Origin: Smittium mucronatum
Taxonomy: Eukaryota > Kickxellomycota > Harpellomycetes > Harpellales > Legeriomycetaceae
Direction of reading: 5' to 3'
NCBI GenBank assembly: GCA_001953115.1
Contig: LSSL01006648.1
Span: 1 to 16,093 of the forward strand
Length of the DNA stretch: 16,093 bases
This document shows positions 1-11,927 of this stretch, in pieces; the stretch's first letter is position 1; the number at the start of each line of letters is the position of its first letter. The notes beneath the pieces were generated by a model. That model ran no database searches. It had not been told where the DNA came from and worked only from the letters and a program-made list of their open reading frames with translations. Made by a program: the position numbers and the translations under genes.

Positions 1-1435
1 AATATAAGTGTAAAAAAGTCACTAAAAATTAAACAAGTGTGAAAAAATATATATTAAAAACTAAAAAAATTGATATTATAAAGGCTTAGGAAAAAATATG
101 ATAATATTTTTTTAAATCCGTGTTCAGAGTAATTAAATAATTTTATTGATATATATATTTTTTTCTTTATAAAAATTTTTCTTTCTATTGTCAAACGAAT
201 AAAATACTTAAAAATTATGAAAATGTAATTTTATTATTATTTTATATTTAAAATATTTTTCATTAAATATTTTTGTGGTTTAAGAAATTAATTCATTTTT
301 TTTTTATAATTTAATAATATAGATATATTAAAAATTAAATATGTTAAACCAAACTAAAAACTGAAAAATAATTATTTCTGAAAAATAAAAATTCTAAATT
401 AGTAGATTATTAAATCACTGCTATTAAAAATTAAAAATATATGGGCTTTATTATTTTAGTTGCTTTTGAAACCATTATAGGAAAATTTTCATAAAACTGC
501 GTTATTATAGACAAATTATAGAAAATGTAAGTATTTAATGAATAAAATATTCAAAATAAGTGATTTTTTTATCTATTTAGAAATTATTTGGAGATAAAAT
601 ATGATTAATAAAATTAATAGTCTAACAATAATACGAGTATGATAATATAAATACGAGATTTGAAGCTTAAATTTTTTCTGAATTATTTTCTGAAAAAACT
701 GGAATTTTTTTGGGATTTTTTATTTAAAAAATTGATCATTTTGACGTGAAAGTGGTTATTTTTTTAAGAAAACATGAAGTGAAAGAATATGGCAAAAATT
801 CGAAGTTGAAAAATTAAAAGTCGTCTTCATTAAATAAAAAACTGCTTTTTTGTGGGATAAGTGAATCAATATAAATAACTGGACTATTAAAAAATTTGCT
901 TTTTCAAAAGAAAGCGCAAAAAAACTTTAAATCCAGCTTATATTAATCTCGTAATATTAAAAAATAGAATTTTATTTTTATTTTTTGAATATTAAACTAT
1001 AAAAAATATCTAGTGTAGAAATTTCAAAAGAATTACATTTAAAGAGATCAATTGACTGCTATTTAGTAATTTTGTATTATATATTATTCCCCAAAATTAT
1101 CAAAATTTCTAAATTAAAAAAAAAATTCATTTAACTTATCAAACTGAAAAAAATTATAACCTATAAAATAAATTCGTATTTTTTATATTTATTGCAAAAT
1201 ATCAAATGGAAAAATGAGAAGATAATAGCTATATAAGTTTTAAATTTTTAAAGAAGAAAAAAGATTCCAACAAGTTTCTGACTCACTTTCAAAGTTAGAT
1301 TTTTATTTTTCAAGAATTTCTTTAAAAAAAATCTCTATTCTGGTAAATAACTCTAATATTTTTCTATTTATTTTTTTAACAAAATTCTGAGTATTTTCCA
1401 TATTAAATAAATATTAAACCTTCTTAATTTGATTT

Positions 1436-1446
1436 GGGGGTGGGGG
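1436..1446 (+). repeat. G5-T-G5 tract
   Basis: Two G5 runs are separated by one T within DNA that is otherwise about 80-85% A+T. With only two runs it does not form a classical intramolecular G-quadruplex. Confidence 0.6.
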
Positions 1447-2006
1447 TAGAATTCAGTGAAAATTCCAACTTTAATATTATTTCAGCCTTTATACTGTTTC
1501 CATATTAATAAATTAATAGTGTATATTAGCTTAATTATAAATTTATAGTGAGCCAATTTTTATTCAAAATCATATATTATGAATAAAAAACATTTATATT
1601 AAGCAAATATTTTAGTAATAGAAGACTTTATAAAAGGTAAATAGATACATAAATCGAATATTTTCAAGAGGAAAATATGGAAGTCTTTGAAGAATACGAA
1701 ATAATTTAAGTAAAAAACATCGTAGAAGACTGAATGATTTTAAATATATGAAAAAATCATAATTGATTATTTTTTTATAAATAGAAAAAAAATCAAAAAT
1801 TATAATATTTGAATAAATTCAGTTTTTTAAGTAAAAATATATCATAATTTTCTGTACATTTATTGGAAGTTTAATTGGTCTGTGTTAATTATTTATTCTG
1901 GTTAAATAATATTATGCCTAATTTTTTACTCATAAAATGAATCACCTTAATGAAAATTGAAAATAATGATTGTCATTAAAATTTTAGTTATAAGTTCAAA
2001 TATTTT

Positions 2007-2015
2007 GGGGGGGGG
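2007..2015 (+). repeat. G9 homopolymer
   Basis: Nine G in a row interrupt strongly AT-rich DNA. Such a run is very unlikely from base composition alone and points to slippage or a sequencing artefact. Confidence 0.6.
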
Positions 2016-2575
2016 CACAATTAAAAAAATTATTATTTTTTAATATAAAGCAATATTTAGAATAATTTTTACGATAAGATTGTCTCTTTGAACTAACTAG
2101 CAATCAAATAAAATTACAAAATTCTTAACAGCCTATAAAAATAGTGATATGAAAGAATTTTCAACTCACTATCGAAAAATTCAATAAATTATTCAAAGAT
2201 ATAAAACGATAAATTATACTGAAATTATGAATAATAAAGGCTATTTACATAAAAAGAAATCCCATAAATTAAAAATTCAATACTTTAATATTTTATGAAA
2301 TAAATAAAATCTGTTTACATAATAAAAGAATAGTAAATAATTGTATTACACATATTCTCAGGAATATTTTATGATAAATTTTTTTATTAAAAATGAAAAA
2401 ATAACATCTATTAAGAATTTCTTATTCATAAATAAATTAAAAATTAAGTTATGCAGGTAGTAATGAAATTAATTGATTTTTAAAATTGAATTCAAGTATA
2501 TTAAGATTTTCTAAATGGTGTTTTTTCTGTAGAGAACCTCCCGAAATTGTACTTTAGTTATAGTTAAATACTTTT

Positions 2576-2581
2576 CCCCCC
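2576..2581 (+). repeat. C6 homopolymer
   Basis: Six C lie between T-runs in AT-rich DNA. This is another isolated G/C homopolymer like those at 2007 and 15474; C5 and G5 runs also occur at 7571-7575 and 11088-11092. Confidence 0.5.
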
Positions 2582-4263
2582 TTTTATTTATAAAAAAATC
2601 TTATATATAATCCTATGCAAAAAAAATAACGAGATTTATTGAATTTAAAAATAATAAATTCTTTATAGAATATTTTCAGCTGTTAGTTTTATTTGCTTGG
2701 GTTTTATTATAAATGATAATAGAACTAATTTTAGCACATAAAATTGTTTTAGATAAGTCATTTTAAATTCTTTAAAATCTACATTATTATAAAAATATTG
2801 ATATAATACAAGCCACTATAAAAAACCCGTTTTATTTTTAATTATAAATTTAAAAAAACAAACAAAAAATGATAAATAATAACCTGAACCGAGAATTTTG
2901 TCATTTAAATGAATAGCTTTAATGAAATATATTCAAAATTTTGATAATCATTTTATTGCTATTGAAATGTGGTTCCGAGAAAGAATTTTAGTGATACTAT
3001 TTTAAAAAAATAATTTTATATTTGGGAAAAGAAAAACACTTTAAATTTAGGAAAAAAAATTAATCAATTCTGCAATTAAAGAAATAATATTTTTAAATTG
3101 GGAAAATTTCATGAAAAATAATAAAATTTTTATAAAAGTTTATATTTTTGGATGGAAGATTGTATTATATACTTTTTGGTAAAAAAAAAGTGAAAATAAT
3201 AATGAAAATTTGAAGATATTTTAATATTATTTTGTGAGCATAAATTTTAATTTATACAATTTTACAAAAATTTCATAACTAAGAAGTTCCAACATGGAAT
3301 TTTAAAGACTTTTATTGATTTAATACCCCTAAAAATAACTAACATAGCGAAAATTCACTTTAAGAATAAATAGGAAATAAGTAATATTAAAAATACTTGA
3401 TTTTTATTTTCGCATTTATTATACTATTTCCCTATTTTTATCAGTGTAAATCGTTGTTTTATTTAGACTAATTAAAAAAAAAATTAAATTTTTCGAAATT
3501 CTAAACTCTTTTTAATTAGATTTATTAAATTTATTTTTTTAGCAATAATTTCTACTAAATTTTTGTATTAATTTCTTAATTTTGAAAATTTAAGAATATA
3601 ATTCTCCAGAAGAATTTAAATTAACAATAATAATTTGCTTGAAAATAAAAAAATACTATACTTTTTTTTAAATTATTCGAACCCGTAATTTTACGAAATT
3701 TTAATTATTTTTTGAAAAAAAAAATTTCCGTTGATAAACAATTATTATTTTTAAGGTCATTAAACCAAGGATAATTAAAGCGTTAATATTTAATTTTCAG
3801 TCTCAGAATGAATAAATTTACTTGCTAAAAAAATTATTAATATATTTTAATATATTTTATAATTAACAAAAAAGCAATATAATTTACAGAAAGAGCCAAA
3901 TTATTTTTATATTAAAATAAAAAATTTTAATAAAAGACTAAAACAGAAAAGAAATAAATAGTGTTATTTTCTAATTGAAAATATTTTAATTAGATCCTTA
4001 ATTTTTTTTTATTCTAACAAATATTAAAAACTAATAATATTTCACATTTATAAAATTCTATAATATGAAAAAAAGCACCTTACTACTAAATTTCATAATT
4101 ATTTAACAAAAGTCTAATGATTTTTCTTTTTTGTAAAGCTTACCTCACAAAGATATATTCCAATATGTGGCTAATTTTCCTTATTTTGTTATCAAGCTGC
4201 TTTATTGTGTTATCTTCATTTAATTTAGCCAATAAAGTCCATATATATAAAGTATAAACTCAG

Positions 4264-4325
4264 TGAAACCAATCAAATAGCTGAAATTTTGAAATAAAAA
4301 ATGATATTAAATTTGAATGGTTTCA
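4264..4325. repeat. 62-base hairpin-forming inverted repeat
   Basis: TGAAACCAATCAAAT (4264-4278) and ATTTGAATGGTTTCA (4311-4325) are complementary at 14 of 15 positions around a 32-base loop. A competing 9-bp pairing exists between TAGCTGAAA (4278-4286) and TTTCAGCTA (4321-4329). The arms contain CCAAT, the pentamer that is abundant at 11.2-13.9 kb. It could be a relic of a small inverted-repeat element, or a hairpin if transcribed. Nothing shows transcription. Confidence 0.4.
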
Positions 4326-7300
4326 GCTAAATTTTCTATTGGTAAAGTTAAAAAAACTTATTAATTCAAAAATACTAAAATTGGTTAATAGAAAATCGTA
4401 AAATTTTGTTTCATATCATTTGTTTTTAGTGGGATAAATGTAATTATTGATCAAACTCTCTTTATTTAGTTAATCATTTGATATTTTAATTGCATTATGG
4501 TCTATAAATCAATCAATATTAGAAAAAAAATCAACAATCAGAATAAAAATATTAATGATAATAGAAAATTCATGAATCATCTTTTATTAATTTAAATTGG
4601 GTTTATTTATACAGCAACTAAATTTTTGCCAATGAAAATTTTTATAAATTTTACAAATTTTATTCTATGTATCCCGAACCTTATGTGATTTTTTTCTTAT
4701 AATGATTTTGATGTTTCACTAAATAATAATATTTCTTAATTATTTTTTATGCAAATTCACATTTTTAGAATATGTAATTAACGAATATAATCGCATATAA
4801 ACTCTTTGAGCTAATTTATTAAATTGAAATGATACTAATTTATGGGGTTTTCTAAAAAATAACTTGTATTCGATATTAAATCACTGATTTTTAATTTTAA
4901 AGTTATAATAAGATATTTACATGGGCGTTTCCGAAGTAATTTTAATAAAGATATGGTAGGTTGTATGCTATTTAAATGATGCTATCAGAAAAGATGATGA
5001 ATTTTTTCTACTTACAACTCTTTTTAAATGGTATTAATGGGTTTATTTTATTACCTGTTATCTCATAAAAAATAATATTAACATAAAAGTAAAAGTTTGA
5101 AGAAATTTAATTCACCATTTAACTCTTTATAAATTAATATTTATTATCTCTGATCAATTTATCTAAATTTAATGTCTTTAATTAGAAATTTTAAATTATG
5201 GATTTCGTATTGAAATTTTATATCGGTAGGTTGAAGTAAAATAAATTTAATCTATCTTTTACTCTTTCTAAATAAGTGCAATAAACTTTTTATATATAGA
5301 AAGGTTAATAAAATTTTTTATAAATCAATCATTTTCACTTATATTATGTATTTAACTTTATATGATCTAAAAGTACGATAAAAAATTCTTATAAAGTGAG
5401 AAGTGAATACAGGATCAAATTTTATAATTTGACTATATTCTCTGCTTAATTTTTTTGCAAATAATCTCGATATGCGCGATATTTTATACCCGACTTATTA
5501 AAACACCAATTAAAGATACAAAAAGTTACTCATTATTCGCGAATTTAATTCCTGTATTTTTTTAATAAAATAAACTGTAAATATCGCATAATTATGTATT
5601 CATTTTATGCGGATTTTATTATATGCAATTTTTTTTTCAAAAAACACTCGAGTAAATCGAAGGATACCTGTAGACATAAAATAATTTTATAAAAAACGAT
5701 TAGAAGACTAGAGAAGCTGTAATAATGAAAACATTGAAGAATAAATTTCATTAATAATTGTATGCAATCGATAGAAATATATATTTTTATAATCTAACCT
5801 ATATAATACTTTATAATACAATTGTATATTTTTTTATGTAAAAATTTTCAAACTTTTTAACTTATCAAAATTTCAAAAATATCGAAAAAAAATAGCATAA
5901 ATTTTTTTCTAATTAGTTATTTTAATTTAAAAAAAACGGAATATTTAAAAATTTTACTATATATATTATAATTGGATAGCTTGATAATCGAAAAAAAAAA
6001 ATTCAATAAATATTGTGGAACAAGACTTAAAGTATAACCTATCTGATTGTTATATTTAATCTTTAAAAGAGATAATCTTTTTACCATTAAAATAAAAAAT
6101 AATGATATAATAATTATTATAAACTCTGAAACTCAATAAAATAAGCAAAATTTGAGAAAAAATATTAGTTGTTTCTTTTTTCAATTTGAACAAAAAAAAA
6201 GTTTTATTGAGCTGTAGAAAGTCTAGAAACTTAATAAATAAAATTTATATTGCTGAGAGTAGGTGTTATATTTAATATCAAATATTAAATAAGGGGTTTT
6301 TAGTTGATATCATTTCTAATTTTAATCGTATCAAAAAAAAATTTAAAGGACTATTTAATTTTTATGTTTTATATTTTTTAGATCTAGAAGTAATCTTCAC
6401 TTAAATATATTAATTTTATAAAAAAAACGAATTTTTATACGTTTATATCACTATTATAAATGCATTTATAGCTACAGGGATAAAAAAATAGCTTTATAAT
6501 TCAAAATTTAAATTAAATACCCGTAAAAAAAAATATTCCCAAAACATAAGAAAATTTCTATAAAAGTTTAAAGATGTTATTTTAATAAAATTTTGAAAAT
6601 AAATTTAAAAAATTCATTGCTCAAAATTTAGATTAATAAGAATCAAAGAAATATGTCTAATATATATATATACATATATGTATATGTATTTAGTTGGTAT
6701 ATTATAACCCCACTATCTATATTTTTAATTAAGTTTTTGTGATTTTAGTCTCATGTAAGTTCAAGAAAATTTTTATAACACGTGATTTTGAAAATAAGTA
6801 ATGAGAATAATGGTTTAAGTGATAAAAGAAAATACAAAAAAAAAAGGTTCAAACGCGGATAAATATTCTATTTCAAAGAATACTAGTTATAAAATATTAT
6901 GAAAAAATTATATTTGAAAATGTTCAAGCTGTTTTAAGATCCTATTATTTTTACTGGACCTTAAATTATTCTCCGGTTTTTATTTCCCTTTAACTAGACT
7001 CTATTTATACTTATTATAATTAAAGTTTGAGGAACTAAAAAATATCATCATTATATTGCAACCTAACTTTTACGTGTTTAAAAAACTGTACAAGCAGTAG
7101 AAATATTAATCTGATTAAAATCAAAGAAATCTTAACAAATATAATTCCGAAATTATAATCATGATTATTTTCAAGTAAGTTATTCTTTTTATTCTCATAT
7201 AAATTAGAACTAAAAACATAATAAATAGCTGCTAAAACATATCTAAACATTACACATGCAATTTTTTTAGGTCTTTAAATTATTAACTTTAGGCGTTCTA

Positions 7301-8819
7301 TACCTTTAAAGAACAGTACTATATTAAAATTCTTTGTAAAAAGATCAATTAAATTATGAGTATTTTATTAAAATGTATATTTTTTATATAGAATGGATTT
7401 ATTTGGCCTAAGTGTGATTAAAATACAGTTTTATTCTTTGAAATCTTTATAAAATACTAAAAAAATATTAAAAATAAATATTTAATATCTTTTATTTAAT
7501 AATTGTTTAAAAAAAATGCATAAGTTTTTTAAATTTCACAATTTATATGAGCCTAAATATTCTAAAATTTCCCCCTTTTCTTTTGAATTAATCTCCTGAG
7601 AAAACAACAAAGACAAAAATTAAGATGAATATGTCTAAAATAAAAATATATAATACTGCGATTATTTTACCATGCTTTACATGTGAAAGGGTGTATAGAA
7701 AATACCAAAAAAAACTTAGCCAAAAACTTGATAATTAGTAAAATACATTATGTATTTACATTAACAGTTTTCAAGCAATTTAACGTAAAACAATACAAAT
7801 TGACATTATTTCCCCTGATTTGTTAGGAGGAAAGCTTTTACCTTAATGAAAAGGCTAAATTATTTTATATTAGATTTATTATTATTTATTTACTTTTATA
7901 ATTATATTTTTTGGAATTAATTTATAGAATCTCTACACATTAAGAGAAAAATCCAAAAAAATAAGGCACATTTTATTACGGTTTAACAGCAATTTAAGGT
8001 AAAATATCAATATTTTTTGATAAAACTCAAATATTAAAGTCAACTAAATTCCGAATGCAATGGATTACTTTTTTTATTCCCTAAATATTAGATCTAATAT
8101 TTAGTTTTAGAAAATATAATTGTTTATTTAAAAAAGAAGCCTAGTTATAAGCTCCAAAACATATTTTGTCTTTTATTTATATTTGAAAAGTTGAATAATA
8201 GCTTTAGAAAACCTACTTCATAAAAAATATACAAAATTTCAACTGAGAATAGTTTTTAAAATAAATATGAGGTTTTTTTCTATTATCATTTTTTTTTTTA
8301 AACTAAAAAAATAGTCTAAATCATATATATACTGATGAAATTATATTTAGTTTTGATTACTCAATAATAAGGTATAAAAAAAAATTATCGAAAAATCTAG
8401 AAAATAGGTTAATTAATAAAAAAAACATTGTATTTTGTTCTTTTAAATTTAATTATTAAATGGTAGCTATAATGATAATTTAATATTTATACTATAACAG
8501 ATTTACAAAAAAAATCATCATTATTTTTATAAAAACTTTAATATAATATGCTTCTATTTTTTTAATTATTACCAAATAATTCGATTAATTATTTATTCTA
8601 CTTAAAATAATCCAATTCAAAATAAGAAAATGAGAATTATTTATTTTTATAGATTCTTTTCGGAAAAATAATAATCTTATACTTAATTTTTTTTCAAAAA
8701 AAATTAAAAATATAATTTAAATATAGCACAAGTTCATTTTTTAATGATTTTTTTTTCCAAGCTATTTTATTTTAACTCAAAATGTTTATTTATGATATTT
8801 TTTTCATAATATAACGAAT
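4326..8819. other. AT-rich desert without recognisable genes
   Basis: The stretch contains only the TA microsatellite at 6659 and a C5 run at 7571. A 71-codon frame at 7035-7250 on the - strand is Ile/Leu/Asn/Lys-rich and looks like chance. GGTTCAAACGC at 6847-6857 resembles a pol III box B, but no box A or tRNA fold accompanies it. Confidence 0.6.
6659..6688. repeat. TA-rich microsatellite
   Basis: About 30 bases of alternating TA with occasional C or G (TATACATATATGTATATG) form an impure AT/GT dinucleotide repeat. It is self-complementary and could extrude as a cruciform. It is an ordinary slippage product in this composition. Confidence 0.6.
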
Positions 8820-8890
8820 AAGTAGTCGCTAGAATGCCTATGAAATAAACCAAAGAGATCAATACGCATAATACCTAGTCATCCGGTCAG

Positions 8891-9078
8891 ACTACACCCT
8901 TAAAAAGTGTAATTGGCCTCTCAAAACCTGATAGCAAATGAATATGGAAGCTTAGCCAAGTTGGAATGGCTAAGCTTTTCAAAAAAATTCCTTAACCACT
9001 TTTCATATCTTAACCAATATCCCCAGTTATTCTTTTTATTATAAAGTCTTATTCCATTTAACCTGATCACTACACCCT
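8891..9078 (+). repeat. Direct repeat pair, ACTACACCCT
   Basis: ACTACACCCT occurs at 8891-8900 and again at 9069-9078, 178 bases apart. The preceding bases are also similar: TCCGGTCAG before the first copy and ACCTGATC before the second. A C-rich 10-mer repeated this closely is unlikely by chance in this background. They may be ends of a decayed element or an old local duplication. Confidence 0.35.
8948..8977 (+). repeat. Perfect 11-bp hairpin with a box A-like sequence
   Basis: AAGCTTAGCCA (8948-8958) and TGGCTAAGCTT (8967-8977) are perfect reverse complements around an 8-base loop. Two further G-T wobble pairs are possible outside on the + strand transcript. The string TAGCCAAGTTGG (8953-8964) fits the internal box A consensus of RNA polymerase III genes and looks like a tRNA D-arm. 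No full tRNA can be folded: anticodon stem, T-arm and 3' acceptor strand are absent, and I see no box B nearby. A tRNA-derived relic or a simple hairpin are both possible. Confidence 0.4.
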
Positions 9079-9097
9079 ATTATAGGATTTTTTTTTT
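9076..9097 (+). terminator. Possible RNA polymerase III-type terminator (T10 after a small palindrome)
   Basis: CCTATTATAGG (9076-9086) is a small palindrome followed by A and then ten T at 9088-9097. A T-run would stop a pol III transcript begun near the box A-like string at 8953. T-runs are frequent throughout the window, so taken alone this is weak. Confidence 0.15.
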
Positions 9098-9162
9098 GTA
9101 AATGTATTCAGGAAAGAATAATGAATTTTCAGAATTATTCATTAATTTTGAAATTAGTATCG

Positions 9163-9385
9163 TTTAAATGGTACCGTGAATTGAAGTCTATTTCCAATTT
9201 ACCTCCAAGAAATTTCGCCTGCTTTTTAACCACTAAAATTAATTGATGGATTGATTTTAGAAAATGCGCATATTACAGTGTAATTTTTTATTAATACTGG
9301 TTTTTTTTTTTAAATCTTGGCTTGTAATAGGTTGTTTCAGTAGGCGAAATGTTCTGTAGACCTTCAATCCTGACATCCGTTTAAA
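9163..9385. mobile_element. Imperfect inverted-repeat element (MITE-like), about 220 bp
   Basis: Three blocks in the left arm reappear in the same order, reverse-complemented, in the right arm. ATTTCGCCT (9212-9220) pairs exactly with AGGCGAAAT (9342-9350). GAATTGAAGTCTA (9178-9190) pairs with 9357-9370, whose complement is GGATTGAAGGTCTA. TTTAAATGG (9163-9171) pairs with CCGTTTAAA (9377-9385) with one mismatch. The left arm carries about 16 extra bases between blocks. Weaker similarity continues outward towards 9130 and 9420. The inner ends read toward AACC and GGTT. The core is AT-rich, with no coding sequence. A fold-back element or MITE is the simplest reading. Confidence 0.45.
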
Positions 9386-11219
9386 TATTTAATGGATAAT
9401 AAATTTCCTCTCTAAATAAACATAATTATTATTAGAGCCAGAAATATATATATTGGTTAAAAATATTTTTAGACAATTTTTTTTTCAAATTAATATCATA
9501 ATATAATAAATTGTCTTGAATTTAAATATATGGGTTTATTATCACAAAATTCTAAAATTTTCTAGGAATTAAATAACTATAATCGAAATAAATTAATTAA
9601 AAAACTATACTTAGCTTTATACTTATTTTATTTTCGATATGATTTATAAGTTTTTATTATGATTTCACAATAAAATATCGGTTTTATTGTATTAAGAATT
9701 TTTTTTTTTTTAAATATTTGATAATTAATATGATCAATATACTAAAATCATAAATTTATAAATTAAAATGAGTTAATAAGATATATATCATAATTCATGA
9801 ATTAGAAAGTTTTTAGAATCTTTTAAAGTTTATTTATAAATTTACTAAGAACAAACTTTTAGTTTTCAAATTTAGGCATATTTCGCTTTTCTCTCCTGCT
9901 TTTACCTTATATATAAACCATATTCCACCAGAGGACTCCAAATTTATCTTTTTTTTTTTGAAAGAATTAATTTCAGTTAATAAATACCCAATATCTCAAC
10001 ATGAATTTTAATATAGTATTATAAATGAAGATTGAAGCCTTAAAATGAAATCAGATAATTTTTTTACACTTGAGGTTATATAATTATTTTGGCAATGATA
10101 AATGATTAAATAAAGGATTTTTAGGAAATTCTAAGAAATTTCTAGTTCTTTTAAAGGAATATTCGGTTAAATGTAATTTTACTAAGATATATTAACTAAT
10201 AACAATATTTATATTTATTGAAATCTAAATAAATCAAATATATAAAAGGGTAATTTTGAAATATAATTAAATAAAACTCTTTTTTTTTTTAAAAAAAAAA
10301 TCTCCGAAGTTTAAGAGCCTGTAGAATCTGCACCCATAATAAAAACTTGAATATTTAGAAATTAATATAGGAGATTTAAAACCAAAAATAAATGTATATA
10401 TTTAATCTCAAATTATTTAAATAACTCTTTTGCCGTCCCTTCTTTTTAAAAACTCAAACCTAACTTATATTTATTTATGTTGATTGGTGTGATATATGAA
10501 TCTCTTCGAATCTAATCAATTTAAATTTTGTAGTAGCGTAATTTTCATTACTAAATTTCATTAAATATAAGCTTGATATTCTTTTCTTTACAAAAAAAAA
10601 AAAAGTAGAAGGTTATTTAAAAATTGACGAACTTTTTCCATTTTAGCCTTTATAAAATTGTAGTTAGTTTATGTGCAAGTTTTAAAAATATTTAAAAACA
10701 TCAAAATTATAAATTAAAAAATATCATTTTTGATTATTATGTAGAATAAGTAATCTGTTTTTTATTAATTTACCCGAAAATATTTTAATATGATAAATTT
10801 CTTCTTGTTATATTTGTAAAAAAATATAATTTATCTATCTATTCATAAGTTTTGTTTTATTACAGGTAATACAATTCACCCGAAATCTATATAAATCATC
10901 AGTTTTTATTAAAAAAGTTTCATTTTTTTTTCTCCTTTATAAAGAGGAGTAGTATCCAATTTTTACAAAATTAAAAATCCTTTTTCTAAAAGAAAATAGA
11001 CGGAAAAGTAAACCTCATTAAAAGATAAGATTTTTGACTTCAATCCGTGCCATCAATGAAATAAAAAAATTACAATGACCGAAATTTGGGGGTTTTGAGT
11101 TAAAATGTAGTTACAAATAAATTTAGTGCAGAGTTTTTCTTTGTGCAAAAAGATTATTAATTGATATTTCCATGGATTTTTTTTTCTGTAGGTAAATAAG
11201 AAACATATGGAACATACAG
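9386..11219. other. AT-rich desert without recognisable genes
   Basis: No coding frame or RNA gene is visible. A weak CTCCT/AGGAG hairpin lies near 10933-10950, and a G5 run at 11088-11092. Composition begins to rise towards 11.2 kb. Confidence 0.55.
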
Positions 11220-11311
11220 CCAATTTTATTTGACTCTATTGATTCATGCGAATATGAAGGATTTACAGTTGGTATTGGTATAATCAATAATTTTATTTGG
11301 CAAAGTTTCCT

Positions 11312-11332
11312 ATTGGTTATAAAATAACCAAT
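11312..11332. repeat. Perfect 9-bp palindrome, ATTGGTTAT/ATAACCAAT
   Basis: Two 9-base arms are exact reverse complements around AAA. Each arm carries one CCAAT/ATTGG pentamer, so the site presents two in opposite orientation. It may be a protein-binding palindrome or the fused ends of a small inverted-repeat element. Confidence 0.35.
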
Positions 11333-11598
11333 CTAGTTATACTAAGATTTGCATATTCACTAACTATAAATTCGTAAATGTGGTGGTATATTGGTGATTC
11401 TTCGACGAATTAGATTTTTTTGTTTTGGGAAATTTAACAATGAATTAGATATTTTCGTTTATTTGTTATTTATCATTTGAGCTGAGATTCTTCGTTAAGC
11501 AGTCAAATTTTTTTCTATGTTTCCATTAGAATAAAATTATTGTATAGGTTAATAAGTATTTCAAGATATTATTCAAAAGCAGAGCCATGATATATTTT

Positions 11599-11753
11599 TA
11601 TTGGTCTAAAATCAAAATAAAAGCTTTTTTCAACAAATTTAAATATATCCAAAAATGGAAATAAAAACTTCCAATAGTAAAGTGTCTCATTCATAAAAAA
11701 ATAGCCCATTTATTAGATCAATAAAACGGTCTAATTTTGGCAATAGACCAATA
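11599..11753. repeat. Inverted repeat with TATTGGTCTA arms, about 155 bp
   Basis: TATTGGTCT at 11599-11607 is matched exactly by AGACCAATA at 11745-11753. Moving inward, both arms continue as A, four unmatched bases, then CAAAAT, giving about 16-17 matches over 20 positions. Weak similarity also continues outward. The core is about 110 bases of AT-rich sequence with one more CCAATAG (from 11671). No target duplication is evident. It may be a decayed MITE or part of the CCAAT-rich pattern of this region. Confidence 0.35.
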
Positions 11754-11927
11754 GAAATGAAGCTGTATTCCATTATTGTGTAATATGTCAATACAATGAC
11801 CTGATAATTTATATAAAGAATTTTTTGATAATAAGAGATTTTATTTTAAGATGAAGTCAATATTGCGAATTGTTTCAAAATTCTCTGAGATTGAAAAGGG
11901 ACTCCATGTTTACAAAGAATACCCCAT

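Larger units (their letters stand above)
1..4263. other. AT-rich desert without recognisable genes
   Basis: No substantial open frame exists on either strand. The DNA is dominated by short A and T runs. The only landmarks seen are the G/C homopolymer tracts at 1436, 2007 and 2576. No RNA gene, tandem array or transposon end could be recognised. Confidence 0.6.
8820..9162. other. Higher-complexity island in the AT desert
   Basis: This stretch is visibly richer in G+C and less repetitive than the DNA on either side, yet has no open frame worth reporting. It contains an 11-bp perfect hairpin, a 10-bp direct repeat, a small palindrome followed by T10, and runs straight into the inverted-repeat element at 9163-9385. 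It could be a structured RNA gene, a short interspersed element, or a fragment of a larger decayed transposon. I cannot match it to a known RNA family. Confidence 0.4.

Noticed and set aside
6847..6857. Box B-like GGTTCAAACGC
   Set aside because: No box A lies at suitable distance and the surrounding sequence does not fold as a tRNA.
7035..7250. 71-codon frame on the - strand
   Set aside because: Its composition is Ile/Leu/Asn/Lys/Tyr-rich as expected from random AT-rich DNA, with no recognisable motif, no promoter context and no G+C rise.
8946..9000. tRNA gene around the box A-like string
   Set aside because: The acceptor 3' strand, anticodon stem and T-arm cannot be found, so the resemblance is limited to the D-arm.
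9880..9906. ATTTCGC...CTGCTTTTACC, resembling the left arm of the element at 9163-9385
   Set aside because: The match needs a pyrimidine-rich insertion of about 9-10 bases and no inverted partner was found. It is likely chance in T-rich DNA.
10933..10950. CTCCT/AGGAG hairpin next to a T-run
   Set aside because: The T-run is on the wrong side for a + strand terminator and the stem is only five firm pairs.
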